Assembly (NCBI GenBank): GCA_021776825.1
Contig: JAJFFG010000107.1
Span: 44,038 to 108,037 of the forward strand
DNA length: 64,000 nucleotides
Reading direction: 5' to 3'
DNA from: Planctomycetota bacterium
GTDB taxonomy: Bacteria; Planctomycetota; JAJSAM01; JAJVHW01
The first letter of the stretch is position 1, and every line of letters begins with the position of its first letter. Both the position numbers and the translations under genes were made by a program. Of the stretch, positions 17,505-27,503 are shown piece by piece. The notes beneath the pieces are model-generated. The model made no database searches. It worked only from the letters and a program-made list of their open reading frames with translations, and was not told the origin of the DNA.

Positions 17505-19145
17505 ATGCCTGATGCGATTGTCGTCGCGAGTCAGGTAGCGTACGCTGAAGTCAGTTCGTGGAGTTGGGAGTTGGACGAGCAGAAACACCGAATCGAGACG
17601 CTGACCGTCTACCTCGTGAAGGAAGGCGTCACCTCTGAGAACGTCGTCGATCCAAGTCTCTGGCCAGGCGATGACGTTGTCGCCGCCGCGACGGCCATCG
17701 GCACGCTCCACACGACTCAGGTTCCGGTGCATCCGCCGTCTTGGGCGAAGCTCCTGAACGAAGCTGACGCGGGGACACCCGATGGCCTCATTTCTGCGAG
17801 CGCCGGCGCAGTGCTTCTGATTCAGCAGCGTGGGCGCATCCTCGCGATCACGTTCGGCACCGGGCGGCATCGCCTCCAGCCAGGTGTGACCGAGGAGGCG
17901 TTCGGGTTGAGGACCACTCTCAACTCAGTGGATCCGGAGGCGATCCGGTCCATCGACAGGCAGTCCATTGACTCGCTGGCGAAGATCAGTCGGGAGCAGA
18001 TGAGCCGAGCGTCGCGTCTAGAGGCGTTCGGCCTGGACGTGGAACAGGATCTGCTGCGTAGCGTGCACGGCGTCCCCATCGACGACCGGCTTGGGCTTCG
18101 CATGGGCGGCAGTGACGCTCTGGCCGTCGGTGTACGAGCCGGGCTCGCTGAACTGCCTGCACTGATGGACCGCTACTTGGAGCAGTACGAGAAGACGACC
18201 TACCGTGAGGAGTACGCATGGATCGATCAGATCCAGCCCGTCCGAGATCGCGAGGCCACGAGCCGCCTCGACCTTGCGCTATCGGACCGACTCCTGCTGG
18301 GCGACGAGCAGGACGTGTGGCTTGCAGCTCCGGAGATCATTCCGTGGGCTAGCTTCGGTGGGTTCCGATATGGAACTGCAGCGACGGGCGATCTGCTGCA
18401 CGACATCGACCTCGCCTCGTTTCGGGCGGCGATGCGATCCGGAACGGAGCTCGGCGTCAGCTACCTGCGAGCGAAAGCAGTCATGCTGTACGCGACCGAC
18501 GGCACGACTCCGCTCGCCCGATGGACGGCGTACCGCTGCCTCTATGCCGAGCAGGATCTCGACGGCGACCGCTACATCCTCACCAACGGCAAGTGGTACC
18601 GGCTCGACAAGGACTTCGTCAGCGACGTCGACAACTTCATCGATGAGATCGCTGCGCCGACCGACCTGGATCTTCCAGCGGCGCGGCTGGGCGAACGAGA
18701 GGACGCCTACAACCGAAGAGCCGCCACCGCGGCGAGTCGCGATGTCGTTCTGATGGACGCGAATCTGATCCAGCCAGCACCCGGCCAGAGCCGGATCGAG
18801 TTCTGCGATCTCTACGACCACACGGAGAAGCGACTCGTCCACGTGAAGAAGTACGGCGGCTCGAGCGTGCTCAGCCACCTGTTCTCGCAGGGTCTCGTCT
18901 CGGCGACGCTACTCGCGACCGACCGGGGCTTCCGAGGCCGCGTCAACGAGAAGCTCCCTCCGGTGGCTCAGATCGAGGGGCCCATCGACACGTCAGAGTT
19001 CGTGATCACGTTCGCCGTGATCACGAAGAGGCCGAACAACCTCAGGTTGCCGTTCTTCAGCAAGGTGAACCTCAGGCAGGCCACGCGGAACCTCCGCGCA
19101 CAACGCTTCCGCGTAGAGCTCGCGGCCGTCGCCGTCGAGAACTGA
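17505..19145 (+). CDS. TIGR04141 / DUF6119-type sporadically distributed protein
   Basis: N-terminal ETLTVYLVKEGV, central KYGGSSVLSHLFSQGLVSA, C-terminal FFSKVNLRQATRNLRAQRFRVELAAV as recalled for TIGR04141 proteins. Confidence 0.75.
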   Translation: MPDAIVVASQVAYAEVSSWSWELDEQKHRIETLTVYLVKEGVTSENVVDPSLWPGDDVVAAATAIGTLHTTQVPVHPPSWAKLLNEADAGTPDGLISASAGAVLLIQQRGRILAITFGTGRHRLQPGVTEEAFGLRTTLNSVDPEAIRSIDRQSIDSLAKISREQMSRASRLEAFGLDVEQDLLRSVHGVPIDDRLGLRMGGSDALAVGVRAGLAELPALMDRYLEQYEKTTYREEYAWIDQIQPVRDREATSRLDLALSDRLLLGDEQDVWLAAPEIIPWASFGGFRYGTAATGDLLHDIDLASFRAAMRSGTELGVSYLRAKAVMLYATDGTTPLARWTAYRCLYAEQDLDGDRYILTNGKWYRLDKDFVSDVDNFIDEIAAPTDLDLPAARLGEREDAYNRRAATAASRDVVLMDANLIQPAPGQSRIEFCDLYDHTEKRLVHVKKYGGSSVLSHLFSQGLVSATLLATDRGFRGRVNEKLPPVAQIEGPIDTSEFVITFAVITKRPNNLRLPFFSKVNLRQATRNLRAQRFRVELAAVAVEN

Positions 19146-19300
19146 GCGGCGACGAAGCGACCGACCGTCCTGCGCGCCACCTGACCCCGGCGCCGTCAGG
19201 CTGCCCGACCGCAGGCTTGCGCGAGCGACCCGCGTGGCGCCGAGTGTGCCTGGCTCCAGCGGTGCGGGTGGGGCCGACGCGGCCTCTGAAGTGGTCGCCC

Positions 19301-19333
19301 GCACCCGGCGACGAGCGAGCGTGGGCCGGGTGC
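19301..19333. terminator. stem-loop downstream of the TIGR04141 gene (9-bp GC stem, 15-nt loop)
   Basis: gcacccggc ... gccgggtgc. Confidence 0.35.
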
Positions 19334-19795
19334 GAGCACAGAGAAACGTGAATCCCCGCACCGTGAGCGTTCCTCCGGTCCTTCTCGAGTCCGCCCAAGG
19401 GCCTGTCACGAGCGGTGTCGGTGCTACAGACCGCGCGCAGGGGCGACCATCCACGCTCGGTGGAGAGACTCGCCGTCCTCCGAATTCCTCGCGAGACGCG
19501 CGCGAAGGCTGCGGACCAGGACGTCGAGACGTTTAACGGCTCGATCCGCGTGGGGCGCTGCGACCACCACCTGAAGGGACCGGCGGCGCGTCGGCCCCGC
19601 ACTACCTCCCGGCGGCACCGACGCACCTCACGAACGGCTACCTGCACGCCGAGATCGTGGCGCTCACCGAGCGCGCCCTCGTCGCCATCAACCGATTGAC
19701 GGGCCCGGGCCGCGCGGAGGCGCCGCGGCGCCCGCGAGGAGGAGTGTGCTCGCGAGGCCGAGGTAGCTGTTCAGCCGGTCCTCGCAGGTCGCAGC

Positions 19796-22066
19796 CTACT
19801 CACCCTCCGCCTCGAGCGCTGCGAGGGTCTCGACCATCCAGTCGTACGCGCCCTCGGTATCCAGGCGCTTCGACGCGTAGTCGGCGGCGAGAAGGCCGTC
19901 CGACAAGAACTGATCGTGCTTCTCCGTGCACTTGTTTCCGACAGCTGCGGCGAGATCCACTGCGGACGCGAATTCGGCGCGCGCGAGACAACGAAGTTCC
20001 TCGCGTAGCCGATCTACGTCCCAGGCGGTGACCGACAACGCGACGCCGGTTCTTGTGACAGCTGCCCCTCGCCGTTGCAGGAGCAGCGCGATCGTGTCCA
20101 TCACATGATCCCCGCGCCACGGGAAGAACCGGACGTGCGTGCCCTCCGCGAGGAACGGCGTCTCGTGCAGCCCGAGTCGTGCGAAGTTCTTCCTGCCTTC
20201 GTCGAGTAGATCGACTGCTAGTGAGTCGAGGAACTGGGGCACTTCCGCACTCTGGTACACCGCCAACATCTCTTGCCGGACGCGGCCGTGCACGGTGCCA
20301 CCGGCTCCGGCAAACCGCGGAACGGGTGCACCAGGAGCCGGAACTACGTAGAGGACCCGCCGGTCCTCGTCCAGCGACGCCACGCGCCACCTTCGGCCAG
20401 CGAACACGAAGTGCGCTCCCTCCATCAGCGGCTCGCTCAGCGGAAGTGATCCCAGGTCCCGCGTCCCGGTACAGACACGCCACTCCTCGGGCGTCTGAAA
20501 CGCTGTGAAGAACGAGTAGTGTGAGACGAGGCGTTCGCCGCCGAGCCCGAGCGTGAGCGTCCCGTCACCGAGCTGTGTCACGAGGTCGCTGCGACCGAGG
20601 TCGCGCAGGAAGATGCCGTACGAGGGGGCATCAAGGCCGTTGAACGGTCCGCGATCGCAGAGCGCGTTCCAGAGATCGCCGGCGCGTACCGATCCGTGCC
20701 GGCTGATCATTGACAGCGTCTGCTGAACGAGCGTCGAGAGGTGGAGTGCCGCCGGCGGCGGAGGCTCGCACCAGCCGTTGAGGAGCAGGTTGAGCATCGC
20801 GATCGACTGAACCAAGCCGGCGCGCAGCGAGTCCTCAGGCGCGGTCTTCTCTGTCACCTCGTGCTCTCTCACGTAGATCCGAAGCACGGCGGGCTCGTCG
20901 CGACGACCGGAGCGACCAAGGCGCTGCCGCATGGCCGCAACGGACATTGGCGGCCCGTACTGCGCAACGCTCGTGACTGCCCCCAGATCGATCCCGAGCT
21001 CAAGGGTCGATGTGCAGACCGCCGTCACGGGGGCACGCCCCTCTTTGAGCCGTCGCTCGACATCCTCGCGGATCTCCTTCGACAGGTTCCCGTGATGGGG
21101 GAAGAACTCGTTCGGCAGGCGACGCTCCTCGCACATCGTGCGCAGCCGATCAGAAATCGCCTCCGTGTCCGATCTGCTGTTCGTGAACAGCAGGTTGTTG
21201 GAGCCACGGAGCACCTCGAACAGGTCGGCGCAGATGTCCACCACCGATCCGGGCGCCTCGATCTTGAAGGTGCGTGAATCGTCGCTACTCGCTGTGCCGA
21301 GGTCTTGGTCCCTCGGCGCGTCGATCCGATAGCCGCGGATCTGCACGCGGAGTTCCTGTCCCGAGTTCGACGGCGAGACGATTGTCGGATGACGCGGCGC
21401 AAGCGGTCGCAGCGCAGCTGCCGCAAGCGAGACATCGCCGAGAGTCGCACTCAGCCCAACGCGAGGCACTCGCCGACGGATGGCAAGTTCGAGCCGGTGG
21501 AGAAGCGACTGGAGCTGCCTCCCTCGCTCGGACCCGAGATAGGCGTGGAACTCGTCGAGGACGACGTGCTCGAGCTGTCCGAAGATCTTGACGATCCGGG
21601 TGCCGCGGAGGACGAATTGAGCTTCGAGAGACTCCGGCGTGATCAGCAGGATTCCGGACGGGCTCTTGACCAGCTTGCTCTTCTTCGCGGCTGACACGTC
21701 GCCATGCCATCGATGCACGGGGATCGCGAGCCCCTCGCACATCTCGTCCAAGCGACGGAACTGATCGTTGATGAGCGCCTTCAGCGGGCCGACGTACAGT
21801 GCGCGGACTCCTGGCCCCGAACACTCCACAAGTCGGGAGCAGATCGGAAGGAACGCCGCCTCGGTCTTGCCCTGAGCCGTCCCGGCGGCGATGAGCACGT
21901 CCTCGTCCGCGGCGAGGACGGGTGCGATCGCCTGCTCCTGGACCGGACGTAGCGCCGGCCACTTCGCTCGCCAGACCCACCGCTGAACGCGCGGGTGCAG
22001 GAGCAGGAACGCGCGCGACCCCTGCGGCGGGCCACTCTCAGAGCCGGAAGCTAGCGAGTCCGTCAT
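19796..22066 (-). CDS. Lhr/BrxH-like superfamily II DEAD/DEAH helicase
   Basis: Q-like RPVQEQAI, Walker A AAGTAQGKTEAAFLP, Walker B VVLDEFHAYLG, GLSATLGD, VCTSTLELGIDLG, QRLGRSGRR; start inferred at MTDSLAS. Confidence 0.85.
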   Translation of the reverse strand: MTDSLASGSESGPPQGSRAFLLLHPRVQRWVWRAKWPALRPVQEQAIAPVLAADEDVLIAAGTAQGKTEAAFLPICSRLVECSGPGVRALYVGPLKALINDQFRRLDEMCEGLAIPVHRWHGDVSAAKKSKLVKSPSGILLITPESLEAQFVLRGTRIVKIFGQLEHVVLDEFHAYLGSERGRQLQSLLHRLELAIRRRVPRVGLSATLGDVSLAAAALRPLAPRHPTIVSPSNSGQELRVQIRGYRIDAPRDQDLGTASSDDSRTFKIEAPGSVVDICADLFEVLRGSNNLLFTNSRSDTEAISDRLRTMCEERRLPNEFFPHHGNLSKEIREDVERRLKEGRAPVTAVCTSTLELGIDLGAVTSVAQYGPPMSVAAMRQRLGRSGRRDEPAVLRIYVREHEVTEKTAPEDSLRAGLVQSIAMLNLLLNGWCEPPPPAALHLSTLVQQTLSMISRHGSVRAGDLWNALCDRGPFNGLDAPSYGIFLRDLGRSDLVTQLGDGTLTLGLGGERLVSHYSFFTAFQTPEEWRVCTGTRDLGSLPLSEPLMEGAHFVFAGRRWRVASLDEDRRVLYVVPAPGAPVPRFAGAGGTVHGRVRQEMLAVYQSAEVPQFLDSLAVDLLDEGRKNFARLGLHETPFLAEGTHVRFFPWRGDHVMDTIALLLQRRGAAVTRTGVALSVTAWDVDRLREELRCLARAEFASAVDLAAAVGNKCTEKHDQFLSDGLLAADYASKRLDTEGAYDWMVETLAALEAEGE

Positions 22067-23372
22067 CGTCCGGTCCACCCGAGTCGGTCGCCTCATCGTC
22101 GTCTTCGATGGGCGCTAGGTCGGGATTGCGCTCCTCGGCGATCTCGACGCGACTCACCTGACTCTCCCACGTCATGCCAGGGTTCTGATCCAGCACCGCC
22201 AGCAGGTCGGCAAACTGCTTCACGGTGCTGCGAGGCGTGCGGAAGTAGGAGTCTCCGATCCGCTCGGAACAGTGCCGCATGAAGGCGCGCAGCCCGTCGT
22301 CCGGGAGGAGGTACTTCTCCTCGTCGCCCGCCGCATGCACGTGCCGGATCTTCGTGAGCAGCAGGTAGAGATCCTCTGGCGTTAGCCCACCGAGGCTGAT
22401 GACCGGCCCGGTGAAGTCGACCACACCGTCACCGGCAAACGTATTGACGGCGAGGCGCGTCTGCAGCGCTTCGTAGCTGTAGAGGCCCTTGCGCGGGTCC
22501 ATCAGAAACTCAGGCGTGCCGCCGAGCACAAACCCAAGTCCCTCGGGCGTTCCCTGCAGGCAGTCGTTCAGCACCCGGAGGATCTGTTCGTAGTTGGCCT
22601 TGCGCGCGCCGGTGTGGGCCAGCTTGTACAGGTTGACCATCTCGTCGAGGCAGACGAGCAGCCCGTGGTAGCCAGCCTGACGCACGAAGAGCGCCATGAG
22701 CTTCAGGTGGTCGTAGACGCTCGCGTCGGTGACGATCGTTCGTACCCCGAGAGCGGCTCTCGCGTCGGTCTTCGTTGCAAACTCGCCTCGCAGCCAACGA
22801 ATCGCATCGGACTTGATTTGTTCGTCACCCGAGTCGTGACCGCGCCAGTACGCCGCGACGACTTCCGCGAACGCGTATCCGCCGGTGAAGTCCGACAGCG
22901 CGTCTAGGCGGGATCGAATGGCCGACTGCGGCGTCGTCTCGGACTCCCGCGCCTCCTGGAGGGCTGAGCTGACAAAGCGCTCGACGACGCCAGCGATCGC
23001 GCCCCCGTCCGGCTTGCTTCGCGTGGCCGCGTTCCGCATCAACTCCGAGTAGAGCGAGCGCGCTTGTCCTCCCGTGGCGTGCAGCCGGCGGTCGGGCGCC
23101 AGGTCCGCGTGAACCGTGACCAGCCGCTTCTGCAGCGCGATCAGTCGCACCAGGTGCAGGAAGAACGTCTTGCCGGCGCCGTACTCGCCGATGACGAGGC
23201 GGAAGGCTGCGCCACCATCAGCGATGCGCGCGATGTCGGATATCAGCGCGCTCACCTCCTGCGAGCGCCCAACCTGCACGAGATGCTGACCACGACGGGG
23301 CACTACGCCCGCTCGCAGCGACTGGAGCACGGCGTCGCGGTCTCGGGGCCGAATGGCAGATGGTCTGGTCAC
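22038..23372 (-). CDS. BrxD-like (DUF2791-type) P-loop ATP-binding protein
   Basis: GEYGAGKTFFLHLVRLIALQ Walker A; GLLVCLDEMVNLYKL Walker B; APxRRGxxxxQVGRSQE-like N-terminus; overlaps the downstream helicase. Confidence 0.85.
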   Translation of the reverse strand: MTRPSAIRPRDRDAVLQSLRAGVVPRRGQHLVQVGRSQEVSALISDIARIADGGAAFRLVIGEYGAGKTFFLHLVRLIALQKRLVTVHADLAPDRRLHATGGQARSLYSELMRNAATRSKPDGGAIAGVVERFVSSALQEARESETTPQSAIRSRLDALSDFTGGYAFAEVVAAYWRGHDSGDEQIKSDAIRWLRGEFATKTDARAALGVRTIVTDASVYDHLKLMALFVRQAGYHGLLVCLDEMVNLYKLAHTGARKANYEQILRVLNDCLQGTPEGLGFVLGGTPEFLMDPRKGLYSYEALQTRLAVNTFAGDGVVDFTGPVISLGGLTPEDLYLLLTKIRHVHAAGDEEKYLLPDDGLRAFMRHCSERIGDSYFRTPRSTVKQFADLLAVLDQNPGMTWESQVSRVEIAEERNPDLAPIEDDDEATDSGGPDDDGLASFRL

Positions 23373-26300
23373 AGCATGTAACTCCTCACGGCTTCGACAT
23401 CCACGCAGACAGGATCGTCCCCTTCGATCACAGGGTCTCCGATCGAATCGTAGGCAGCGTCATTGATGACCTCAACGGCACCGTCCGGAAGGAGACCCAG
23501 CGCAGCGCAGACCTCGTCGATCTCTGCGCGGTTCCACTCCTCCTGAGTACACAGTCGCCGCAGCGCTGCGGAGTGGGCGGCATCCAGCCCCGTTAGGCAC
23601 GGCTCGGTCGGGACCGCTGTCACGCTCGGCGCCAGCGGAGCGTCGTCCTCGTCGCCAAAGATGTCGTGCAGCACGGCGAAGACGGCCTCGGACTCGCGCA
23701 TCCGCCTCTGCACCAGTTCCATGTCGAGTTCGATCGCACCGCTCGGCTTCTGCTGGATCGGGGCCGGCGCTCCGTTGGGCTCGGGCGGGACCGTGTACAG
23801 CTCGGTGCTCGGTGATCGCTTCTGTACGACCACAGGATCGTCCGACGCGCCCGGCCGCCGCGTGAACTCGTGAGCGTGCGAGTACACGTCGCCCGGATCT
23901 AGCCCGAGTGCCGTGTAGAGCTTCGTCAGCGACTTGAGTTCGGCGGGTTCGAGGCGTCCGTCCGCGGCTGCGACGCCGACAAGGAAGATCCCGATCTCCG
24001 TCCGCTCGTCTGCCCGCAGGGCCGAGATCCTGCGCTTGAGGCCGCTGAACCCGCGGGGGGTGTGGAGGAGCCACGAGAGATGGGCACGAAGCCGATCGCG
24101 TTCGCCGCCGCTCAGGTGCAGCGAGTTCTCCAGGTGCTTCTCCAGGTGGGCGCGTTCGGAGTCGTCGACTGTGTCGTCGGCCGTCGCCACGAGGCTCGCC
24201 AAGTGCAGGACGGTCGCGGCGGCTTCGTACGCGTGGGAGGCGCGTGCCGGCGCGTCGGCCCTCAGACGGAACAGCACGGCGACGCTCCCTGGCTTCGCTC
24301 GCGACCCACCGAAGCGTGCATCCGGCTCGATCCCGATCCCGAGCCCGGCAAGTAGGCGGGAGAGACTGACGGCCTCCTTCTTCCGCATGGACTGGGCGTC
24401 GTCCGGGAGGAAGCGCCGTGCAATCTCGTCGAACTGAACAACTGCGTCGGCGGCGTCACCAAACTGGTCGTCGAGCCATGATCGCCAGTCCTCCAGCGCG
24501 GGCGAGGAACGCGTGGCGATGAGGGCTGGCGGGAGTAGCGAGAGTGCCTGAGGCGTGTCTCGGGCGTCAGGCGACTTGCCGACAAGGCGACTGTAGGGGT
24601 CTAGCGCGTCGCAAGTCTGGTCGGCGAGGTCCGCGATCTGACGAACAGGGCGCGAGAGTGCGGTGACGTCGGGCAAGTCGTGCAGGCCGAACTGGTGCTC
24701 GCGTGCGAACGACGCGCTCGCCGGCCGGTAGCTCACACGGAGCGGCGTCTTGTTGGGCCGGATCGTGAGACCCGCGCCGAATCGCTCGCGGTACTGCTCC
24801 TGGAACAACTCCGCGAACTCCACGGCGCACCGCACGGCAGGCGTCCGCCATGAAGTGCCGGGATCAACGCGCAGCCACGAGAGTGCGAGTTCCATCGGGA
24901 TCGGGCGTCCGGCAACCGAGCACTTCGCCAGGGCCACCTTGACCGCGAGGGGGGAGAGCTGGCTCGATACGTCAGACGGGGTGTCCGCTTCGCCCGCCGT
25001 CGCTCCTTGCATCAGGCTGAGGATGTCCAGGAACCGGGTTGAGTAGTCTTGGAACGAGCGGTTGTGGCCGTACAAGGACGAAAGCCGCTCGACCTCGGCC
25101 TGAATCGCAGGCAGTTCCGCCGTGGCACCCGCGTCGGCGGGCGCATCGTGGAGGACCCGGCGCTCGAGCCCGTAGAAGAACAGGAATACGTAGCCGATGT
25201 ACGCGTGCGGGTCGCGTCGTCCTTCCGCGAGCCAAGCGAGGTACGCGTTGCGCGAGGCTGGGCTGATCTCGTCATACGAGGGCCAGTAGCCGATCCCCTC
25301 GCCCGAGTGGTTGCATGCACGCTTGGCGACCGACAGGCTCGGGTCGATCAGCGCCGGTTCGACTAGGAAGTCGTGGTCGACCGCTTGCAGTCCGGAGCCG
25401 AGGTAGACCATCCCGCTGGAGATCCGATGTCCAGCGATCTCCTGGGCCGCGCCGGCAGGAAGCCAGACGTGTCCTGTCGCAGCAGAGCGAGGTTGGGGCC
25501 GCTCTCGAACGGGCGGAGTTGAGGCACGCGGGCTCGTGAGGCTTGGCGGAGGCGTGGGAGTCGGAGGCGTGGGAGTCGAAGGCGGCGTCGTCTCGGGTGC
25601 AGCGGCGGGTGCCTCGATCGGCTCCGGAGGAAGGGACCGCCGACGTGGCGCTGGTCGGGAGTGTTGCCTCAGCTCGCGCTGGATCAGCGCTCGGACGGCC
25701 GCTCCGTCCTCGGCGTACATTCGCGATGCGTCGTACCCGACCGTCTTCCGCCGTGCTCCCGCTCGGCCCACAGCAGCATCCACCTTGCGGGCCAGGTCGC
25801 CGCCATTCTCGTTGCGAACTGCTGCGACGGAGTGCCGTGCCTGCCGCAGGTCGGTCGGTGCCGGCGCGTTCCAGACGCCGCGGATGAACCAAGTTCCGAA
25901 CCCGAGGGGCGCCGTTGCTGCGCGAGCCTTCCAGATCAGTTGAGCCACCTGCTCGTCGTGCTTCTTTGCGATTGCCTCCAACTCGTTCAGCGCGTCGAGA
26001 TGCGCTACCGCCGCTGCGATCAGCGTCCTGGCAGCTGTCCCTGGATCGTCAGGCATCGGCGGCTGCGTCGGTTCGCCGAGCACGCTTCGCTCAAGCTCGT
26101 ACGCTGCCGAAAGGAGTTGTCGAACAGACGCCGGCCCGATGCCGGGAACGGCCTCCACTTCCTCAGGGTCCGCATTCAGCACGTCTGCGAGGGATGCGAA
26201 CCCAGCATCGACGAGGGCCGTCCAGCGAACCCGCTTGGCGCCAGCGTCCTTCAGAGCCTCGATTGGGGTGGCCGCGAAGTTCCGCTGCTGTGACTCGGCC

Positions 26301-26494
26301 TCGTAGGGACCCAACGCCATGGTGACGCGCGTCCGAGTCTTCTCCAGGGCCGTCCGGCACCGGTACGACCGCCGGTGTGCGATCCATCGCTCGACGGCGA
26401 GCGCCACGCAAACCCGCCCCCCCGGCGAGCAGCAGTAGGCGAGCGTGCAGCCGGCGACCAGGACTGTGCCGAAGAACGCGATCGCACCTAGCAC
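23369..26494 (-). CDS. TerB-N / TerB / TerB-C domain protein with N-terminal hydrophobic segment and HhH motif
   Basis: Hydrophobic N-terminus; HhH EEVEAVPGIGPASVRQLL; TerB-N-like GHRISSGMVYLGSGL...EPALIDPSLSVA...YIGYVFLFFYGLERRVL; TerB-like LVGVAAADGRLEPAELKSLTKLYTALGL. Confidence 0.85.
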   Translation of the reverse strand: MLGAIAFFGTVLVAGCTLAYCCSPGGRVCVALAVERWIAHRRSYRCRTALEKTRTRVTMALGPYEAESQQRNFAATPIEALKDAGAKRVRWTALVDAGFASLADVLNADPEEVEAVPGIGPASVRQLLSAAYELERSVLGEPTQPPMPDDPGTAARTLIAAAVAHLDALNELEAIAKKHDEQVAQLIWKARAATAPLGFGTWFIRGVWNAPAPTDLRQARHSVAAVRNENGGDLARKVDAAVGRAGARRKTVGYDASRMYAEDGAAVRALIQRELRQHSRPAPRRRSLPPEPIEAPAAAPETTPPSTPTPPTPTPPPSLTSPRASTPPVRERPQPRSAATGHVWLPAGAAQEIAGHRISSGMVYLGSGLQAVDHDFLVEPALIDPSLSVAKRACNHSGEGIGYWPSYDEISPASRNAYLAWLAEGRRDPHAYIGYVFLFFYGLERRVLHDAPADAGATAELPAIQAEVERLSSLYGHNRSFQDYSTRFLDILSLMQGATAGEADTPSDVSSQLSPLAVKVALAKCSVAGRPIPMELALSWLRVDPGTSWRTPAVRCAVEFAELFQEQYRERFGAGLTIRPNKTPLRVSYRPASASFAREHQFGLHDLPDVTALSRPVRQIADLADQTCDALDPYSRLVGKSPDARDTPQALSLLPPALIATRSSPALEDWRSWLDDQFGDAADAVVQFDEIARRFLPDDAQSMRKKEAVSLSRLLAGLGIGIEPDARFGGSRAKPGSVAVLFRLRADAPARASHAYEAAATVLHLASLVATADDTVDDSERAHLEKHLENSLHLSGGERDRLRAHLSWLLHTPRGFSGLKRRISALRADERTEIGIFLVGVAAADGRLEPAELKSLTKLYTALGLDPGDVYSHAHEFTRRPGASDDPVVVQKRSPSTELYTVPPEPNGAPAPIQQKPSGAIELDMELVQRRMRESEAVFAVLHDIFGDEDDAPLAPSVTAVPTEPCLTGLDAAHSAALRRLCTQEEWNRAEIDEVCAALGLLPDGAVEVINDAAYDSIGDPVIEGDDPVCVDVEAVRSYML

Positions 26495-27051
26495 CGCACT
26501 GCCCCTCGGTCTCTCACATCCACGTCATTCTCCGGCGTAGACAGGGTCCGCGGTGGGGACTCTCGGCGTCAAGGGCTGTCCCAGTCGCGCTCATTGTTCC
26601 GCACGCGCCTCGGGAGGTCTCTCTCGACCAACTGATTGCCACGCAGTGCCGTACCAAACTCAGTTTGGCGGTCTGAATGCTCTGGGTGGTCTCAGACTCC
26701 GCCAGCGGCGGAGGACTACCCACGCCAGAGGTCATCCGGTTGACAGTGTCCCGTCATCCATGCGCCCTTCTTCGGCTGATACGGTCGCGACGGCATCGCC
26801 CACGCGTCAGCTGAGTCAGGGGCACGGACAGATCAGTTGTCCAGCATGCGGAGGCTGCGGCTCCTAGAGGTCTGGGCATTTCCAACTATTCGAACTTGCA
26901 GCCTTGAGTCGCCTCGATGCCCGGGCCCGCGGCCGGGATCGTCCGCGTTCCTCTGCTCGACGGGCCGCGGCTACCGGAAACCGCGAGAAATTGGGTTAGT
27001 TGGAACTGTCCCGACTTCTACGCGCCGTGCGGTTCCTCGCTTCGCCGGCGT

Positions 27052-27214
27052 ACCGACGTCCGGAAGGCTCCGCAGAGTGTGCGCGGTGGATGCGGCAGCG
27101 GTTGCCGGGTCCGTGGAGCCTGCTCGCGTGCACCTAACAAGCGTTGTTCGACGCGAAGCGACACCGCCGAACGACAACTTCGCTACGTCAACTTCTGCGC
27201 GCACTTGGAAGTTG
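27052..27214 (+). repeat. degenerate direct repeat, copy A (left of the Qat operon)
   Basis: Ungapped alignment with 32671-32833: shared blocks accgacgtcc, gtgtgcg, cggca, gtccgt-gagcc, gttgttcg, aacgac-acttcgctacg, cttggRagttg. Confidence 0.7.
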
Positions 27215-27503
27215 GCGACAGCCGTCGCGGCCGAGTGAGATCTCAGCGCCCTCTCGCTGGCGTGTCCGCCCAGCACCGAGTCGGACCGGGCGACGGGACC
27301 GACGATCGGGTGAGGGCCACCCGGCATGGAGTCGATCGTCCGGCGTGGTGCGACTCGGGATACGGATCCGAGAGTGCCTCAGGCCGAGGCAGCCGAACCC
27401 CCAGAGCGGCAATGCGTGTCGGACTCGGTGACTTCGACGTCGCACTCAGCAGCAGTGCAGCTAGGGGGAGTGAGGCATGCGGGCACACCGGCCCCGGCGT
27501 TGG

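Noticed and set aside
19556-19720. Protein-like fragment PHYLPAAPTHLTNGYLHAEIVALTERALVAINRLTG
   Set aside because: Too short, no start context, GC-rich intergenic DNA; may be a gene remnant but cannot be supported.
26995-27138. Integron-like core motifs (GTTAGTT ... ACCTAAC; GTTAGGC at 32587)
   Set aside because: Only partial matches to GTTRRRY/RYYYAAC; the spacing and missing L'/L'' boxes do not support attC, and no integrase was seen.
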